The notes under the pieces: model-generated
What the model saw: only the letters and a program-made list of their open reading frames with translations
Databases searched by the model: none
What the model was told of the DNA's origin: nothing
Origin: Streptomyces sp. RerS4
GTDB taxonomy: Bacteria; Actinomycetota; Actinomycetes; Streptomycetales; Streptomycetaceae
Length of the DNA: 64,000 nt
Reading direction: 5' to 3'
Assembly (NCBI RefSeq): GCF_023515955.1
Contig: NZ_CP097322.1
Location: 2,854,001 to 2,918,000, forward strand
Part shown: one piece after another, positions 23,576 through 34,251 of the stretch
Layout of the letters: the number at the start of each line of letters is the position of its first letter
Position numbering within the stretch: the stretch's first letter is position 1
Position numbers and translations under genes: made by a program

Positions 23576-24946
23576 TCACACGGAGGTGAGCTGCGCCTTC
23601 ACCGGCTCCCCGGCGCCCGGGAGCGGCGCCGCGACGGGCCGGCGAAGGTATACCGCCCAGGTGACGGCGCAGCACGCCGCGTAGAAGCCGAGGAAGGTGA
23701 CGAAGGCGGCCGTGCCGGAGCCGGATCCGAGGAACGCCTCCCGGAAGACCAGGTTGATGGCGAGGCCGCCGAGCGCGCCGACCGCGCCGATCAGGCCCAT
23801 GGCGGCGCCGGAGAGCCGGCGCCCCTCGGCGGCCGCGGCGTCGGCGTCCAGTCCCCGGGCGAGGGCCTCGGCCTGGAAGATGCCGGGGATCATCTTGTAC
23901 GTGGACCCGTTGCCGGCGCCGCTGAGCGCGAAGAGGGCGACGAACCCGGCGAGGAACACCGGCAGGGATTCCCGTACGGAGGCCAGGACGACGACGCCGG
24001 TCGCCGCGGCCATCGCCACGAAGGTGACGAGCGTGATCCGCGCGCCGCCGAAGCGGTCGGCGAGCGCCCCGCCGACGGGCCGCACGAGCGAGCCGAGCAG
24101 CGGTCCGATGAAGGTGAGCGAGGCGGCCTGGAGCGGGGTGCGGCCGAACTGGGTCTGGAGGACCAGCCCGAAGGCGAAGCTGTAGCCGATGAAGGACCCG
24201 AACGTGCCGACGTACAGGAACGCCATGATCCACGTGTGCCGCTCGCGCAGCGCGGCGCGGACGGCGCCCGCGTCGCTCCGTACGGGCGCCAGGTTGTCCA
24301 TCCTCAGCAGCGCGAGGACGGCCGCGAGGACGATCAGCGGCAGGTAGGCGGCGAGCAGCAGCCGCGGGTGGCCGGCGCCGGCGGTGGCGATGACCAGCAG
24401 GGCGGCGAGTTGGACGACGGGGACGCCGATGTTGCCGCCGCCCGCGTTGAGGCCGAGCGCCCAGCCCTTGCGGCGCAGCGGGAAGAAGGCGTTGATGTTG
24501 GTCATGGAGGAGGCGAAGTTGCCTCCGCCCACCCCCGTCAGGGCGGCGACGGCCAGGAAGGTCCCGTACGAGGTCCCGGGCTCCATGACGACCAGCGCGG
24601 CCACCGTCGGCGCGAGCAGCAGCAGGGCGCTGACCACGGTCCAGTTGCGGCCCCCGAAACGGGCGACGGCGAAGGTGTAGGGAACCCGGACCAGGGCGCC
24701 GACGCAGGTGGCGGTGGCGATGAGGAAGAACTTCCCGGCCGGGTCGATGCCGTAGGCGGGGCCCATGAAGAGGACCATCACCGACCACAGGGACCAGATG
24801 GAGAAGCCGATGTGCTCGGAGAGCACGGAGTACAGGAGGTTGCGGCGGGCGATGCGCTCCCCGGTCTCCCTCCAGAAGGTCTCGTCCTCGGGATCCCATC
24901 GCTCGATCCAGCGACCTGACCCGCGCGGTGCGGTCGTACCGGTCAT
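23576..24946 (-). CDS. narK: Nitrate/nitrite MFS transporter NarK
   Basis: 456-aa transporter of the nitrate/nitrite porter family with both nitrate signature motifs: GVGGGNFASSMTNINAFFP (NS1) and SGAGNGSTYKMIP (NS2). A soluble N-terminal stretch (RWIERWDPEDETFWRETG), typical of actinobacterial NarK, precedes 12 membrane helices. It moves nitrate in and/or nitrite out across the plasma membrane. ATG 24946 has GGAGG 6 nt upstream. A GlnR-like half site lies 77-103 bp upstream, and its regulator nnaR follows directly downstream. Confidence 0.9.
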   Translation of the reverse strand: MTGTTAPRGSGRWIERWDPEDETFWRETGERIARRNLLYSVLSEHIGFSIWSLWSVMVLFMGPAYGIDPAGKFFLIATATCVGALVRVPYTFAVARFGGRNWTVVSALLLLAPTVAALVVMEPGTSYGTFLAVAALTGVGGGNFASSMTNINAFFPLRRKGWALGLNAGGGNIGVPVVQLAALLVIATAGAGHPRLLLAAYLPLIVLAAVLALLRMDNLAPVRSDAGAVRAALRERHTWIMAFLYVGTFGSFIGYSFAFGLVLQTQFGRTPLQAASLTFIGPLLGSLVRPVGGALADRFGGARITLVTFVAMAAATGVVVLASVRESLPVFLAGFVALFALSGAGNGSTYKMIPGIFQAEALARGLDADAAAAEGRRLSGAAMGLIGAVGALGGLAINLVFREAFLGSGSGTAAFVTFLGFYAACCAVTWAVYLRRPVAAPLPGAGEPVKAQLTSV

Positions 24947-25022
24947 CACACGCCTCCACAGCTGCTGTCGCGTCCGTGGTCAGACCGTAGGAACGGCGCG
25001 TTTCGGCCCCGGTCCCCGCCGG

Positions 25023-25049
25023 ATGACCGGCGGGAAACCTTGCACTCAC
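25023..25049 (-). promoter_or_regulatory. Possible GlnR box upstream of narK
   Basis: On the plus strand: ATGAC-N6-GAAAC-N6-CTCAC. The b site is perfect and both flanking a sites differ by one base from GTnAC; spacers are exactly 6. It overlaps the end of the lysR-type gene. It is weaker than the nnaR site. Confidence 0.4.
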
Positions 25050-26014
25050 CCGCCGGCGGGCGGCGATGTGAGCGCGGCCGGCAGCCAGCTGCCCGGAGGG
25101 ACTTCCAGCCAGCGGTGGGCGGCCTGGAGTTCGCCGACGGCGCGGGCGAGGGCGTCGAGGCCGGGGTGGGTCAGGCCGCGCCGCCACACCATCGACAGGG
25201 GGGAGAGCGGTACGGGGGCGGTCAGGGGCCGTTTGACGCTGCCGGGCAGGTCCACGAAGCCGACGGTGGCCAGGACCGGGTTGCGGGTCTTGGCCATGAC
25301 CCGCCGGAACTCCTCCTTGCCGACCGCGACGGGCGCCGGCGGAGCGAGCGCGATACCGCGTCCGGTGAACAGTTCGCGGGCCAGGCCGGTCCACTCCAGG
25401 GTGCGGGGGTTGCCGGCGCCGGCGTACACGCTCTCCCCGGAGAGCGCGTCCAGCGGGACCTCGTCGCATTCGGCCAGGGGGTGGTCCTCGGGCAGCAGCA
25501 CGGCGAGCGGTTCGTGGCGTACGGGAAGGTGGGCGAGGCGGGCGCGCAGGGCCGGGTCGAGTCCGTGGACGTAGCCGAACGAGACGTCGAGGCGGCCGGC
25601 GACGATCTCGGCGGCGGCGTGGGTGAGGCCGCTTTCGAAGCGGGCCATCAGTTCCTGGCCGGGGGCGAGTTCGCGGGCCCGTTCCAGGACCCGCCGGCCG
25701 GTGCCGGGGCCGTCGGTGTTGACGTCGACGAGCAGGGCGCGGGGCGGTCCGGCGAAAGCGGCGGCGAGTTCCTCGTGGGCGCGCAGCACCTCGCGGGCGT
25801 GCGGCAGGAGGCGTTCCCCCTCGGCGGTGAGTTCGACGGCCCGGGTGGTGCGCAGGAACAGGGTGGTGTCGAGGGCCTGTTCGAGGCGGCGTACGTCACG
25901 GCTCAGGGCCTGCTGGGCGACGTAGAGGCGGGCGGCGGCGCGGGAGAAGTGCAGCTCCTCGGCCACGGCGACGAAGCCGCGCAACAGTCGGGGGTCGACA
26001 TGGCGGGAATTCAC
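25046..26014 (-). CDS. LysR-family transcriptional regulator
   Basis: 322-aa LTTR. The N-terminal HTH spans about residues 8-65 (LLRGFVAVAEELHFSRAAARLYVAQQALSRDVRRLEQ), then a linker helix and an effector-binding domain (about 90-300). GTG 26014 is the start. It is divergent from an MFS gene with only 97 bp between starts, the classic arrangement for an LTTR controlling its neighbour. The effector is unknown. Confidence 0.88.
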   Translation of the reverse strand: MNSRHVDPRLLRGFVAVAEELHFSRAAARLYVAQQALSRDVRRLEQALDTTLFLRTTRAVELTAEGERLLPHAREVLRAHEELAAAFAGPPRALLVDVNTDGPGTGRRVLERARELAPGQELMARFESGLTHAAAEIVAGRLDVSFGYVHGLDPALRARLAHLPVRHEPLAVLLPEDHPLAECDEVPLDALSGESVYAGAGNPRTLEWTGLARELFTGRGIALAPPAPVAVGKEEFRRVMAKTRNPVLATVGFVDLPGSVKRPLTAPVPLSPLSMVWRRGLTHPGLDALARAVGELQAAHRWLEVPPGSWLPAALTSPPAGG

Positions 26015-26111
26015 CCCCGGAGATTAACAACGCGGACTGACAACGGAATGCGGTGAATCGGTCCTGAACGGGTGTTGGACCGCGCGGGGGCGCGGGCCGC
26101 AGGCTCGGAGC

Positions 26112-27431
26112 ATGCCGCAGAACCCCCCGCTCCTGGCCGTGACGGGCAGCACCCTCGTCGTGGCGGCACCCGCCGCCCCGACCACCGCAACCCCGACCAC
26201 CGCCGCGCCAACCCGCACCCCGCGTCCGCCGCGCCGATCCCCGCACATATGGACCCCGTACGCCCGCCTGTTCGACCTCCCCGGCAGTCGCGGCTTCACC
26301 ACCGGCAACCTCCTCGCCCGCCTCCCCATGGGCATGTTCGGGATCAGCGCGGTCATGATGATCGCCGCGCAGCGCGGTTCGTACGCCCTCGCCGGCGCGG
26401 TCACCGCGACCGGCATGGCCGCCACCGCCGTCGTCGGGCCGTGGACGGCCCGCCTGATCGACCGCCACGGCCAGGCCCGGATCGCCGTACCGGCCACGGT
26501 GATCGCGGTCCTCGGCTCGCTGTGCCTGGTGGTGTGCGTCCGGACGCACGCTCCGGCCTGGACCCTCTTCGCCTCCTACGCCGCCACCGCGACCACCCCC
26601 AACATCGGCGGCATGGCCCGCGCCCGCTGGAACCACCTCCTGCCGCCCGACGCCCGGCACACCGCCCTCTCCTTCGAACAGGCCGCCGACGAACTGTGCT
26701 TCATGCTCGGCCCCGTCCTCGCGGCCTTCCTGTGCACCACCGTGTTCCCCGAGGCGGGCACCCTCGCCGGCGCGGTCCTGCTGCTCACCGGCATGCTGAT
26801 CTTCACCGCCCACCGGGCCACACAACCCCCCGCCACCGGCACGCCGCCCACCCGGGGCCCGTCGCCGCTGCGCCGGTTGCCGGCGCTGCTCGGGGTGCTC
26901 TTCGCGACCGGGGTGGTGTTCGGTTCGATGGAGGTGACCTCGGTGGCGCACCTCGCCGCCGAGGGGCTCGGCGCGGCGTCCGGCCCCGTACTGGCCCTCC
27001 AGGCGGCGGGCTCCTGCCTCGCCGGCCTGCTCTACGGCACCCTGCGCCCCCGGAGCCTGACCACCTGCCTGTGCGCCCTGGCCGTCGCGATGGCCCTCCC
27101 GTGGGCCGCGGCGGGCGCGGGTTCCCTCCCGCTCCTGGCGGCGGCCCTGCTCCTGGCGGGCATCGCCACGGCCCCGGTGATGGTCACGGCGATGTCCCTG
27201 GTCCAGCGGGCCACCCCGCAGGGGCGGCTCAACGAGGGCATGACCCTGGCCGTCACCGCCATACTGGCCGGGATCGCGGCCGGTTCCGCCACGGCCGGCC
27301 AGGCCGTCGACCACCTCGGCACGACGACGGCCTACGCCCTGCCCGCGGCCGCCGCGCTGCTCGCCCTGACGCTGCGCGCGGTGTGGCGTCCTGTGCACCA
27401 TGTCGGGGCGATCGCTCCGGCGGGCGAGTGA
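26112..27431 (+). CDS. MFS transporter, probable target of the divergent LysR regulator
   Basis: 439-aa membrane protein. An Ala/Pro/Thr-rich N-terminus of about 45 residues precedes about 12 hydrophobic segments; WTARLIDRHGQARIAVPATV is the MFS TM2-3 loop. RARWNHLLPPDARHTALSFEQAADELCFMLGP resembles the SETA/AraJ-like efflux branch common in Streptomyces. The start is ATG 26112. The substrate is unknown. Confidence 0.8.
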   Translation: MPQNPPLLAVTGSTLVVAAPAAPTTATPTTAAPTRTPRPPRRSPHIWTPYARLFDLPGSRGFTTGNLLARLPMGMFGISAVMMIAAQRGSYALAGAVTATGMAATAVVGPWTARLIDRHGQARIAVPATVIAVLGSLCLVVCVRTHAPAWTLFASYAATATTPNIGGMARARWNHLLPPDARHTALSFEQAADELCFMLGPVLAAFLCTTVFPEAGTLAGAVLLLTGMLIFTAHRATQPPATGTPPTRGPSPLRRLPALLGVLFATGVVFGSMEVTSVAHLAAEGLGAASGPVLALQAAGSCLAGLLYGTLRPRSLTTCLCALAVAMALPWAAAGAGSLPLLAAALLLAGIATAPVMVTAMSLVQRATPQGRLNEGMTLAVTAILAGIAAGSATAGQAVDHLGTTTAYALPAAAALLALTLRAVWRPVHHVGAIAPAGE

Positions 27432-27519
27432 CGGCGCCCGCGTGGTACGTGCACGTGGCGCACATGATCGGCCATAACTGGGGGGTCTTCACACCCTTCC
27501 CTTCGCGGAGGAACTCCCC

Positions 27520-28998
<1,479 letters not shown>

Positions 28999-29029
28999 CC
29001 CACCCCACGGGCTGACCCACCCCACCCAC

Positions 29030-29070
29030 GACGAAGCCCCCGCGACCAACCGGTCGCGGGGGCTTCGCCC
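29030..29070 (+). terminator. Terminator copy 1, identical over 41 bp to 29777-29817
   Basis: A 16-bp perfect stem (29032-29047 / 29052-29067) with loop AACC, after the collagen-like gene. The same 41 bp recurs at 29777-29817, next to the tmRNA 3' end. Confidence 0.85.
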
Positions 29071-29086
29071 GGCACGGTGGGCACAC

Positions 29087-29350
29087 TCAGGCGTACCAGG
29101 TGATGCGGCAGACGTACACGCACTCGTGCCTGGGGACGGCCAGAAAGCTGATGAAACCGCGCCCTCCGAAGATGTCGAATTCGCGCAGGCCACCGGCCCT
29201 TCCGGTGGGACGTCCGACACTTTCCGCATCCCGGCCCAGCGCCGACAGCTCCGTGGCGATCCGCTCCACCTCCGCGATCACCCCGGGCGGCAGACCGCCG
29301 GTCACATGCGCGTGGTCGTCGGTGTTGTAGTCCCAGGTCCAGTCGCTCAC
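29087..29350 (-). CDS. Small protein, RelE/ParE-like toxin candidate
   Basis: 87 aa. The pattern helix-helix then beta strands (GGLREFDIFGGRGFISFLAVPRHECVYVCRITWYA) resembles the RelE/ParE toxin fold, where the C-terminal strands and a terminal aromatic form the active face. The N-terminus WTWDYNTDDHAHVTGGLPP is characteristic of the group found after DUF6247 genes. ATG 29350 overlaps the upstream stop (ATGA). Assignment is by pattern, not a firm family match. Confidence 0.55.
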   Translation of the reverse strand: MSDWTWDYNTDDHAHVTGGLPPGVIAEVERIATELSALGRDAESVGRPTGRAGGLREFDIFGGRGFISFLAVPRHECVYVCRITWYA

Positions 29351-29694
29351 AGCCCGGTCTCGGCCTCTGCCTTGTCAAGGATCTGCTGGATTTCCGCCAG
29401 TGCGGGCGCCGGATCGTCCACGCCCGCCTGGATCAGCCGTTCCAGAGCGTGGAGGCGTGCGGCTCTTCGGGGATGACGTTCGATCTCCACGAAGACGGCC
29501 CAGGAGTGGATGAAGGCCCGCAGCGGGGCCAGGGACTGTGCCTGCTGGGCACTTGTCGTGGCCTCGAAGAGGTGCTGCGTCAGATCCGACACCCGGCTGG
29601 GGGCGATCTTCGCGACGGCCTCACGGAGGGCGGCGGGCGTGAGTTCCGGCATGGGGATCAGCGGCCCGCCGTCGGCGGCGATCGGCGTACTCAC
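29347..29694 (-). CDS. DUF6247-type protein, putative antitoxin partner
   Basis: 115 aa. PLIPMPELTPAALREAVAKIAPSRVSDLTQHL and LAPLRAFIHSWAVFVEIERHP match what I recall of DUF6247, a Streptomyces family of mostly helical small proteins. GTG 29694 has GAGGAGG 4-6 nt before it; the longer frame to 29796 would run through the terminator copy. It is coupled by a 4-nt overlap to the RelE-like gene, and the order small helical protein then RelE-like protein suggests an antitoxin-toxin pair. Confidence 0.6.
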   Translation of the reverse strand: MSTPIAADGGPLIPMPELTPAALREAVAKIAPSRVSDLTQHLFEATTSAQQAQSLAPLRAFIHSWAVFVEIERHPRRAARLHALERLIQAGVDDPAPALAEIQQILDKAEAETGL

Positions 29695-29776
29695 GTGTCC
29701 TCCTCGGTAGGGCTCCACTCGGGAGTGGAGTCTTACGGTACCGCCGCGTCGCCCTTCCCGTGGACTCTGCGGGAAT

Positions 29777-29817
29777 GACGAAGCCCCCGCGACCAACCGG
29801 TCGCGGGGGCTTCGCCC
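29777..29817 (-). terminator. Terminator copy 2, downstream of tmRNA
   Basis: Same 41 bp as 29030-29070 with a 16-bp stem. It begins 13 bp beyond the tmRNA 3' end on the minus strand and so probably terminates ssrA. Confidence 0.85.
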
Positions 29818-29829
29818 ACATGGGATGAG

Positions 29830-30215
29830 TGGAGATGGCGGGAATCGAACCCGCGTCCAACGGTGCAGAAGCAGGGCTTCTCCGAGCGCAGTCCGCTGCG
29901 CTTTTCTCGGCCCCGGAGATCACACGGACAAGTCTCCGACGGGCTCAGTCACTGTTTGGTTTCCCTCCAACCCCCGTGACCGGGGCTAGAGGTTTAGATC
30001 CCTAGTTGACGCCAGGATCCGGACCGGGACCACTTCCGGGCTGACGCTCCTCACAGAGGCTTCAGCTCACTGTTATTAGGCAGCGAGGGTGAAGCGGGAG
30101 TTATCGCTCTTGGAGTTGGCGATTATTTTTTGCGACATGTGGTTAGCGAGATCATTGCCGCTTCCTCGGCTCGCTTCCCCTGCATCGACAGCCGCTGTCG
30201 AAACCGATCATCCCC
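29830..30215 (-). ncRNA. ssrA: Transfer-messenger RNA (tmRNA)
   Basis: 386 nt. The 5' end GGGGATG pairs with CATCTCC at the 3' end to form the tRNA-like acceptor stem, and the 3' T-arm reads GGTTCGATTCCCGCC. CCA is not encoded. The mRNA-like part at 30120 down to 30079 encodes the tag ANSKSDNSRFTLAA followed by two TAA stops. tmRNA with SmpB rescues ribosomes stalled on broken messages and tags the product for proteolysis. It lies 87 bp downstream of smpB on the same strand. Confidence 0.95.
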
Positions 30216-30301
30216 ATGTTTTTTTGACAAACCGCGCCACCCGGGGGCGGTGCGGTGCTGAACCCCATGGTACGCGAAGTGGACCACGGGATGCCAGGTG
30301 A

Positions 30302-30787
30302 TTAAACCGTGCCCCGCTGCTTGCGGCGGATCGCCGAGATCGCCCGGTTCGTCTCGCGGGTGTCCTGCTTCTCCCGCAGGGTCTGCCGCTTGTCGTACTC
30401 CTTCTTGCCCTTCGCCAGCGCGATCTCGACCTTCGCGCGGCCGTCCTTGAAGTAGAGGGACAGCGGCACGACCGTGTGGCCGGACTCGTCCGCCTTCCGC
30501 TCCAGCTTGTCGATCTCCTCGCGGTGCAGGAGCAGCTTGCGCTTGCGTCGCGCGCTGTGGTTGGTCCAGGTGCCCTGGCTGTACTCCGGCACGTGCACGT
30601 TGTACATCCAGACCTCGCGGCCCTCCACGGACACGAAGCCGTCGACCAGCGAGGCCCGGCCCTGGCGCAGGGACTTGACCTCGGTGCCCGTCAGGACGAT
30701 CCCGCACTCGTAGGTGTCGATGATCGTGTAGTCGTGCCGCGCCTTCTTGTTCTGGGCGATCAGCTTGCGCCCTTTTTCCTTAGCCAT
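30302..30787 (-). CDS. smpB: SsrA-binding protein SmpB
   Basis: 161-aa OB-fold protein: [42 protein letters not shown]-type region [24 protein letters not shown], and a basic C-terminal tail ([21 protein letters not shown]) that enters the empty mRNA channel. It binds tmRNA and delivers it to stalled ribosomes. It sits immediately upstream of ssrA and 18 nt downstream of the S41 protease. Confidence 0.95.
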   Translation of the reverse strand: MAKEKGRKLIAQNKKARHDYTIIDTYECGIVLTGTEVKSLRQGRASLVDGFVSVEGREVWMYNVHVPEYSQGTWTNHSARRKRKLLLHREEIDKLERKADESGHTVVPLSLYFKDGRAKVEIALAKGKKEYDKRQTLREKQDTRETNRAISAIRRKQRGTV

Positions 30788-30805
30788 AGTGCGGCCATTT
30801 TCGCA

Positions 30806-32008
30806 CTAAGGACCCACCCCGAGGCCACCCAATACCGCACGGGCCCGCTCTTCGGCCCGCTCGCCCGCCTCCAGGTCCGGGGTGATGCCGGCGCCGTCGA
30901 GGCTGCGGCCGGCCGGGGTGCGGTACGTGCCGACGGTCAGCTCCGCCACCGACCCGCCCGGCAGCTCCGTCGGCATCTGCACCGTGCCCTTGCCGAAGGT
31001 GCGGGTGCCGACCGTGACGGCGCGGCCCCTGTCCTGGAGGGCGCCGGTGACCAGCTCGGCCGCGCTCATCGTGCCCCCGTCGACCAGGGCGACCAGCGGC
31101 CGCGCCGTGTCCCCGCCGGGCCGGGCGTACAGGGCGCGCTCGGAACCCCGTACGTCGTACGTCGCCACGAGCCCGCCGTCCAGGAACGCGGACGCGGCCG
31201 TCACGGCCTCGGTGACCAGCCCGCCCCGGTTGCCGCGCAGGTCGAGCATCACCCCGCCGCCGGGCGGGGCGGCGCGCACGGCGTCGCGTACGCGCTCCCC
31301 CGAACCCCGGGTGAAGGAGGCGACCTTGATCACGGTGATGCCGTCCGCGAGCCGACGTACGGTCACCGGCTCTGTCCGCATCCGCTCGCGCCGCACGGTC
31401 TCGGTGAGGTCCGCCCCGTCACGGCTGAGACCCAGCACGACCGGCGTGCCGGCCCGGCCGCGCAGCAGTGCGACCACGTCGGCGACGGCGAGGCCGGTGA
31501 CGGCCTGGCCGTCCACGCTGAGCAGCCGGTCGCCGGCGCGCAGCCCGGCGCGGGCGGCGGGGCTGTCGGGCTGGACCCTGTCGACCTCGATGCGGCCGCC
31601 CGGCATCCGGCGCGCCCAGAGCCCGACGCCGGTCCAGCAGCCGTCGAGGTCCTCGGCGAAGGCGGCGTACTCGCCCCGGTCGTAGACGGTGCCCCAGCGG
31701 TCGCCGCTGCGGCTGACCACCTCCTGGGCGGCCTTCTTGCCCGACTTCCCCTCCGCGACGGCCTCGGCGGCGGCGCGCGCGACGGCCTCCCGGTCGGCGG
31801 TCCCGCCGGCCCCGCCGACCCCGGGCGGGGCGTCCTCGGCCTGCGGGCCGCTCGTGCGAGCGACGGTGCGTACGTCGCCCCCGGCCTCGGCGGCGTCCCA
31901 GCAGCCGGTGCCCGCGGCGGTGGCGACGGACACGAGGAAGACCAACGTCAAGGCGGCCCCGCGACGCAGCTCGCGGGGCCGAAGACACAGAGCGGGCAGA
32001 CCCGGCAT
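30806..32008 (-). CDS. S41 C-terminal processing protease, membrane-anchored
   Basis: 400 aa. The N-terminal signal anchor/signal peptide is GAALTLVFLVSVATAAGTGC, followed by a linker. A PDZ domain spans about 125-195 (GVGLWARRMPGGRIEVDRVQ, AGLRAGDRLLSVDGQAV), and the S41 Ser-Lys core has the nucleophile Ser in DGGTMSAAELV and the general-base Lys in GTRTFGKGTVQ. It cuts C-termini of exported proteins. The Cys at about residue 36 is in GTGCWD, not a clean lipobox. It lies between ftsX and smpB in the same leftward cluster, as in S. coelicolor from memory. Confidence 0.9.
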   Translation of the reverse strand: MPGLPALCLRPRELRRGAALTLVFLVSVATAAGTGCWDAAEAGGDVRTVARTSGPQAEDAPPGVGGAGGTADREAVARAAAEAVAEGKSGKKAAQEVVSRSGDRWGTVYDRGEYAAFAEDLDGCWTGVGLWARRMPGGRIEVDRVQPDSPAARAGLRAGDRLLSVDGQAVTGLAVADVVALLRGRAGTPVVLGLSRDGADLTETVRRERMRTEPVTVRRLADGITVIKVASFTRGSGERVRDAVRAAPPGGGVMLDLRGNRGGLVTEAVTAASAFLDGGLVATYDVRGSERALYARPGGDTARPLVALVDGGTMSAAELVTGALQDRGRAVTVGTRTFGKGTVQMPTELPGGSVAELTVGTYRTPAGRSLDGAGITPDLEAGERAEERARAVLGGLGVGP

Positions 32009-32075
32009 GTGGCCGAGTCTAGGACAAGCCCCGTCGTGGCAAGCCGGGTTGAGGGCACTGCCCGCGGGGCACTCG

Positions 32076-33059
32076 TCACACCTTCAGGTACTTGCGCAAC
32101 GCGAGGAAAGCGGCGAGGGAGGGCATCAGCAGGCCGATGACGAGGACCAGCGGCAGCTTCGTGAGGACCGCGTCCCAGCCGATGAAGTTGATGAGTTGAA
32201 GCTTGTCGCGCAGCCCGATGCCGTGGTCGATCACAAAGTACTGCCCGGCGCCGAGCATGCCGCAGGCGAGCCCCGCGCCGATGAGGCCGGCGACGGCGGC
32301 CTCCATGATGAACGGCACCTGGATGTAGAAGCCGGAGGCGCCGACGAGGCGCATGATCCCGGTCTCCCGCCGACGGCTGAACGCCGAGACGCGCACCGTG
32401 TTGACGATCAGCAGCAACGCCACGATCAGCATGATCAGCATGATGCCGAGGGCGGCCCAGTTGAGGGTGCCGAGGAGCGCGAAGAGGTTGTCGAGTTCGG
32501 AACTCTGGTCGGCGACGGACTGGACGCCGTCGCGGCCGGTGAAGGCGGAGGTGATGACCTCGTACTTCTCCGGGTTCTTCAGCTTGACCCGGAAGGAGTC
32601 GGGCATCTGGTCCGGGGTGACGACGGAGGCGAGCGCCGTGTGGCCGAAGCGCTCCTTGTAGTGCTTGTAGGCCTCGTCGGAGGACTCGTACATGACGGTC
32701 TGGACGAGCTCCATCTTCTTGAGCTCGGTCTCGATGCCCGTCTTCTGCTCAGGTGTCACCGCCCCCTTGGAGCACGGCCGCCCGGAGCCGGCGGCCGCCG
32801 TCTTCGACCCGTCGGCGGGGCTGCCGGCGGAGACGGTGGCGGTGGCGGCGTCGAGGGCGTCGTTCTTGGTGCAGAGGTAGACGGTGACGTTGACCTTGTC
32901 GTACCAGAACCCCTTCATCGCGCTGACCTGGTCGCGCATGAGGAGGGAGCCGCCGAACAGGGCCAGCGAGAGAGCCACCGAGATGATGACCGCGAAGGTC
33001 ATGGTGAGATTGCGGCGGAGGCCGACGCCGATCTCCGACATGACGAACTGGGCGCGCAT
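32076..33059 (-). CDS. ftsX: Cell-division ABC transporter permease FtsX
   Basis: 327 aa. N-terminal cytoplasmic segment and TM1 (LTMTFAVIISVALSLALFGG), a large extracellular domain (about 45-205) with a disulfide-capable Cys pair (YLCTKN, GRPCSKG), then TM2-4 with the FtsX motif AFSRRRETGIMRLVGAS. FtsEX transduces ATP hydrolysis to activate peptidoglycan hydrolases outside. It is 17 bp downstream of ftsE. Confidence 0.93.
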   Translation of the reverse strand: MRAQFVMSEIGVGLRRNLTMTFAVIISVALSLALFGGSLLMRDQVSAMKGFWYDKVNVTVYLCTKNDALDAATATVSAGSPADGSKTAAAGSGRPCSKGAVTPEQKTGIETELKKMELVQTVMYESSDEAYKHYKERFGHTALASVVTPDQMPDSFRVKLKNPEKYEVITSAFTGRDGVQSVADQSSELDNLFALLGTLNWAALGIMLIMLIVALLLIVNTVRVSAFSRRRETGIMRLVGASGFYIQVPFIMEAAVAGLIGAGLACGMLGAGQYFVIDHGIGLRDKLQLINFIGWDAVLTKLPLVLVIGLLMPSLAAFLALRKYLKV

Positions 33060-33076
33060 GACGTCTCAGGGACCTT

Positions 33077-33766
33077 TCAGTGCTGGTAGCCGTAGACGCC
33101 GCGCGACTGGTCGCGCACGAGTCGGCCCTGTTCGAGTTCGATGACGCGCTTGCGCATCTGGTCGACGATCTGCTGGTCGTGCGTCGCCATGATCACGGTG
33201 GTGCCGGTCCGGTTGATCCGGTCCAGCAGCTTCATGATGCCGACGGAGGTCTGCGGGTCGAGGTTGCCGGTCGGCTCGTCGGCGATCAGCAGGGCGGGCC
33301 GGTTGACGAAGGCGCGGGCGATGGCGACGCGCTGCTGCTCACCGCCGGACAGCTCGCCGGGCATCCGTCCTTCCTTGCCGCCGAGCCCCACCAGTTCCAG
33401 AACCTGGGGGACGGCCTTGCGGATCTCGCCGCGCGGCTTGCCGATGACCTCCTGGGCGAAGGCGACGTTCTCGGCGACGGTCTTGTTGGGCAGGAGACGG
33501 AAGTCCTGGAAGACGGTCCCCAGCTGGCGCCGCATGTGCGGGACCTTCCAGTTGGAGAGCTTCGCGAGGTCCTTGCCGAGGACGTGCACCTGGCCGTGGC
33601 TGGCCCGTTCCTCGCGCAGGACCAGGCGCAGGAACGTCGACTTGCCGGAGCCGGAGGAGCCGACCAGGAAGACGAACTCGCCCTTGGCGATGTCGAGGGA
33701 CACATCCCTGAGTGCGGGACGGTTCTGCTTCGGGTAGGACTTGGAGACGTTGTCGAATCGGATCAT
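33077..33766 (-). CDS. ftsE: Cell-division ABC ATPase FtsE
   Basis: 229 aa. Walker [12 protein letters not shown]-loop [13 protein letters not shown], signature [14 protein letters not shown], Walker [14 protein letters not shown] and switch His in ATHD. It starts at ATG 33766 ([12 protein letters not shown]); a longer frame to 33844 lacks a ribosome site and family match. It is the partner of ftsX. Confidence 0.95.
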   Translation of the reverse strand: MIRFDNVSKSYPKQNRPALRDVSLDIAKGEFVFLVGSSGSGKSTFLRLVLREERASHGQVHVLGKDLAKLSNWKVPHMRRQLGTVFQDFRLLPNKTVAENVAFAQEVIGKPRGEIRKAVPQVLELVGLGGKEGRMPGELSGGEQQRVAIARAFVNRPALLIADEPTGNLDPQTSVGIMKLLDRINRTGTTVIMATHDQQIVDQMRKRVIELEQGRLVRDQSRGVYGYQH

Positions 33767-34040
33767 GGATGCACCACGGTCGCCGGGAGTAGGTGTGCGT
33801 GACCATACGCGAACGGGCGCGAGGTGGGGACCAGGCATTCGCACATCGCCCGTTTTATCCTCGGGTGCCTTCGGGTGGGATCGCGTGTGCCCGGACGGGG
33901 CGCGCCGAATGTCGCCGGAGCCGGCACAGTGGTAGGGGAACGGACCCGGTGCCGACGCCGTTGAGTGGGTGGACCGTCGTCATTGACGCACGATTGACGC
34001 ACGGCAGTCGTTGGTCGCAAGGGGACGAGAGGAGGAGCGC

Positions 34041-34229
34041 ATGACATATGACCGGCTCGTGTGCGCGAACTGCGCCGCACCTGTGAGTCAGGGCCGCTGC
34101 CCTGTGTGCCGGGCGAACCGGGAGCGCCTCCAGCAGGAGGGCCCCTTCGCCGGTCTGAATCCGGTGACGCTCGTCGCGCTTCTGGTGGCGCTGGTGGCAG
34201 CCCTGGCGCTGGTGGCCCGGACCGCGTAG
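34041..34229 (+). CDS. Small zinc-ribbon membrane protein
   Basis: 62 aa. Two CxxC knuckles (CANCAAPVSQGRCPVC) form a zinc ribbon, followed by a short linker and one C-terminal membrane helix (NPVTLVALLVALVAALALVA). It has a good ribosome site, GAGGAGG, before ATG 34041. It is alone on the plus strand between ftsE and prfB. I know similar conserved small proteins in Streptomyces but no function. Confidence 0.75.
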   Translation: MTYDRLVCANCAAPVSQGRCPVCRANRERLQQEGPFAGLNPVTLVALLVALVAALALVARTA

Positions 34230-34251
34230 CGCGCCACGTCCCGATCGGATG

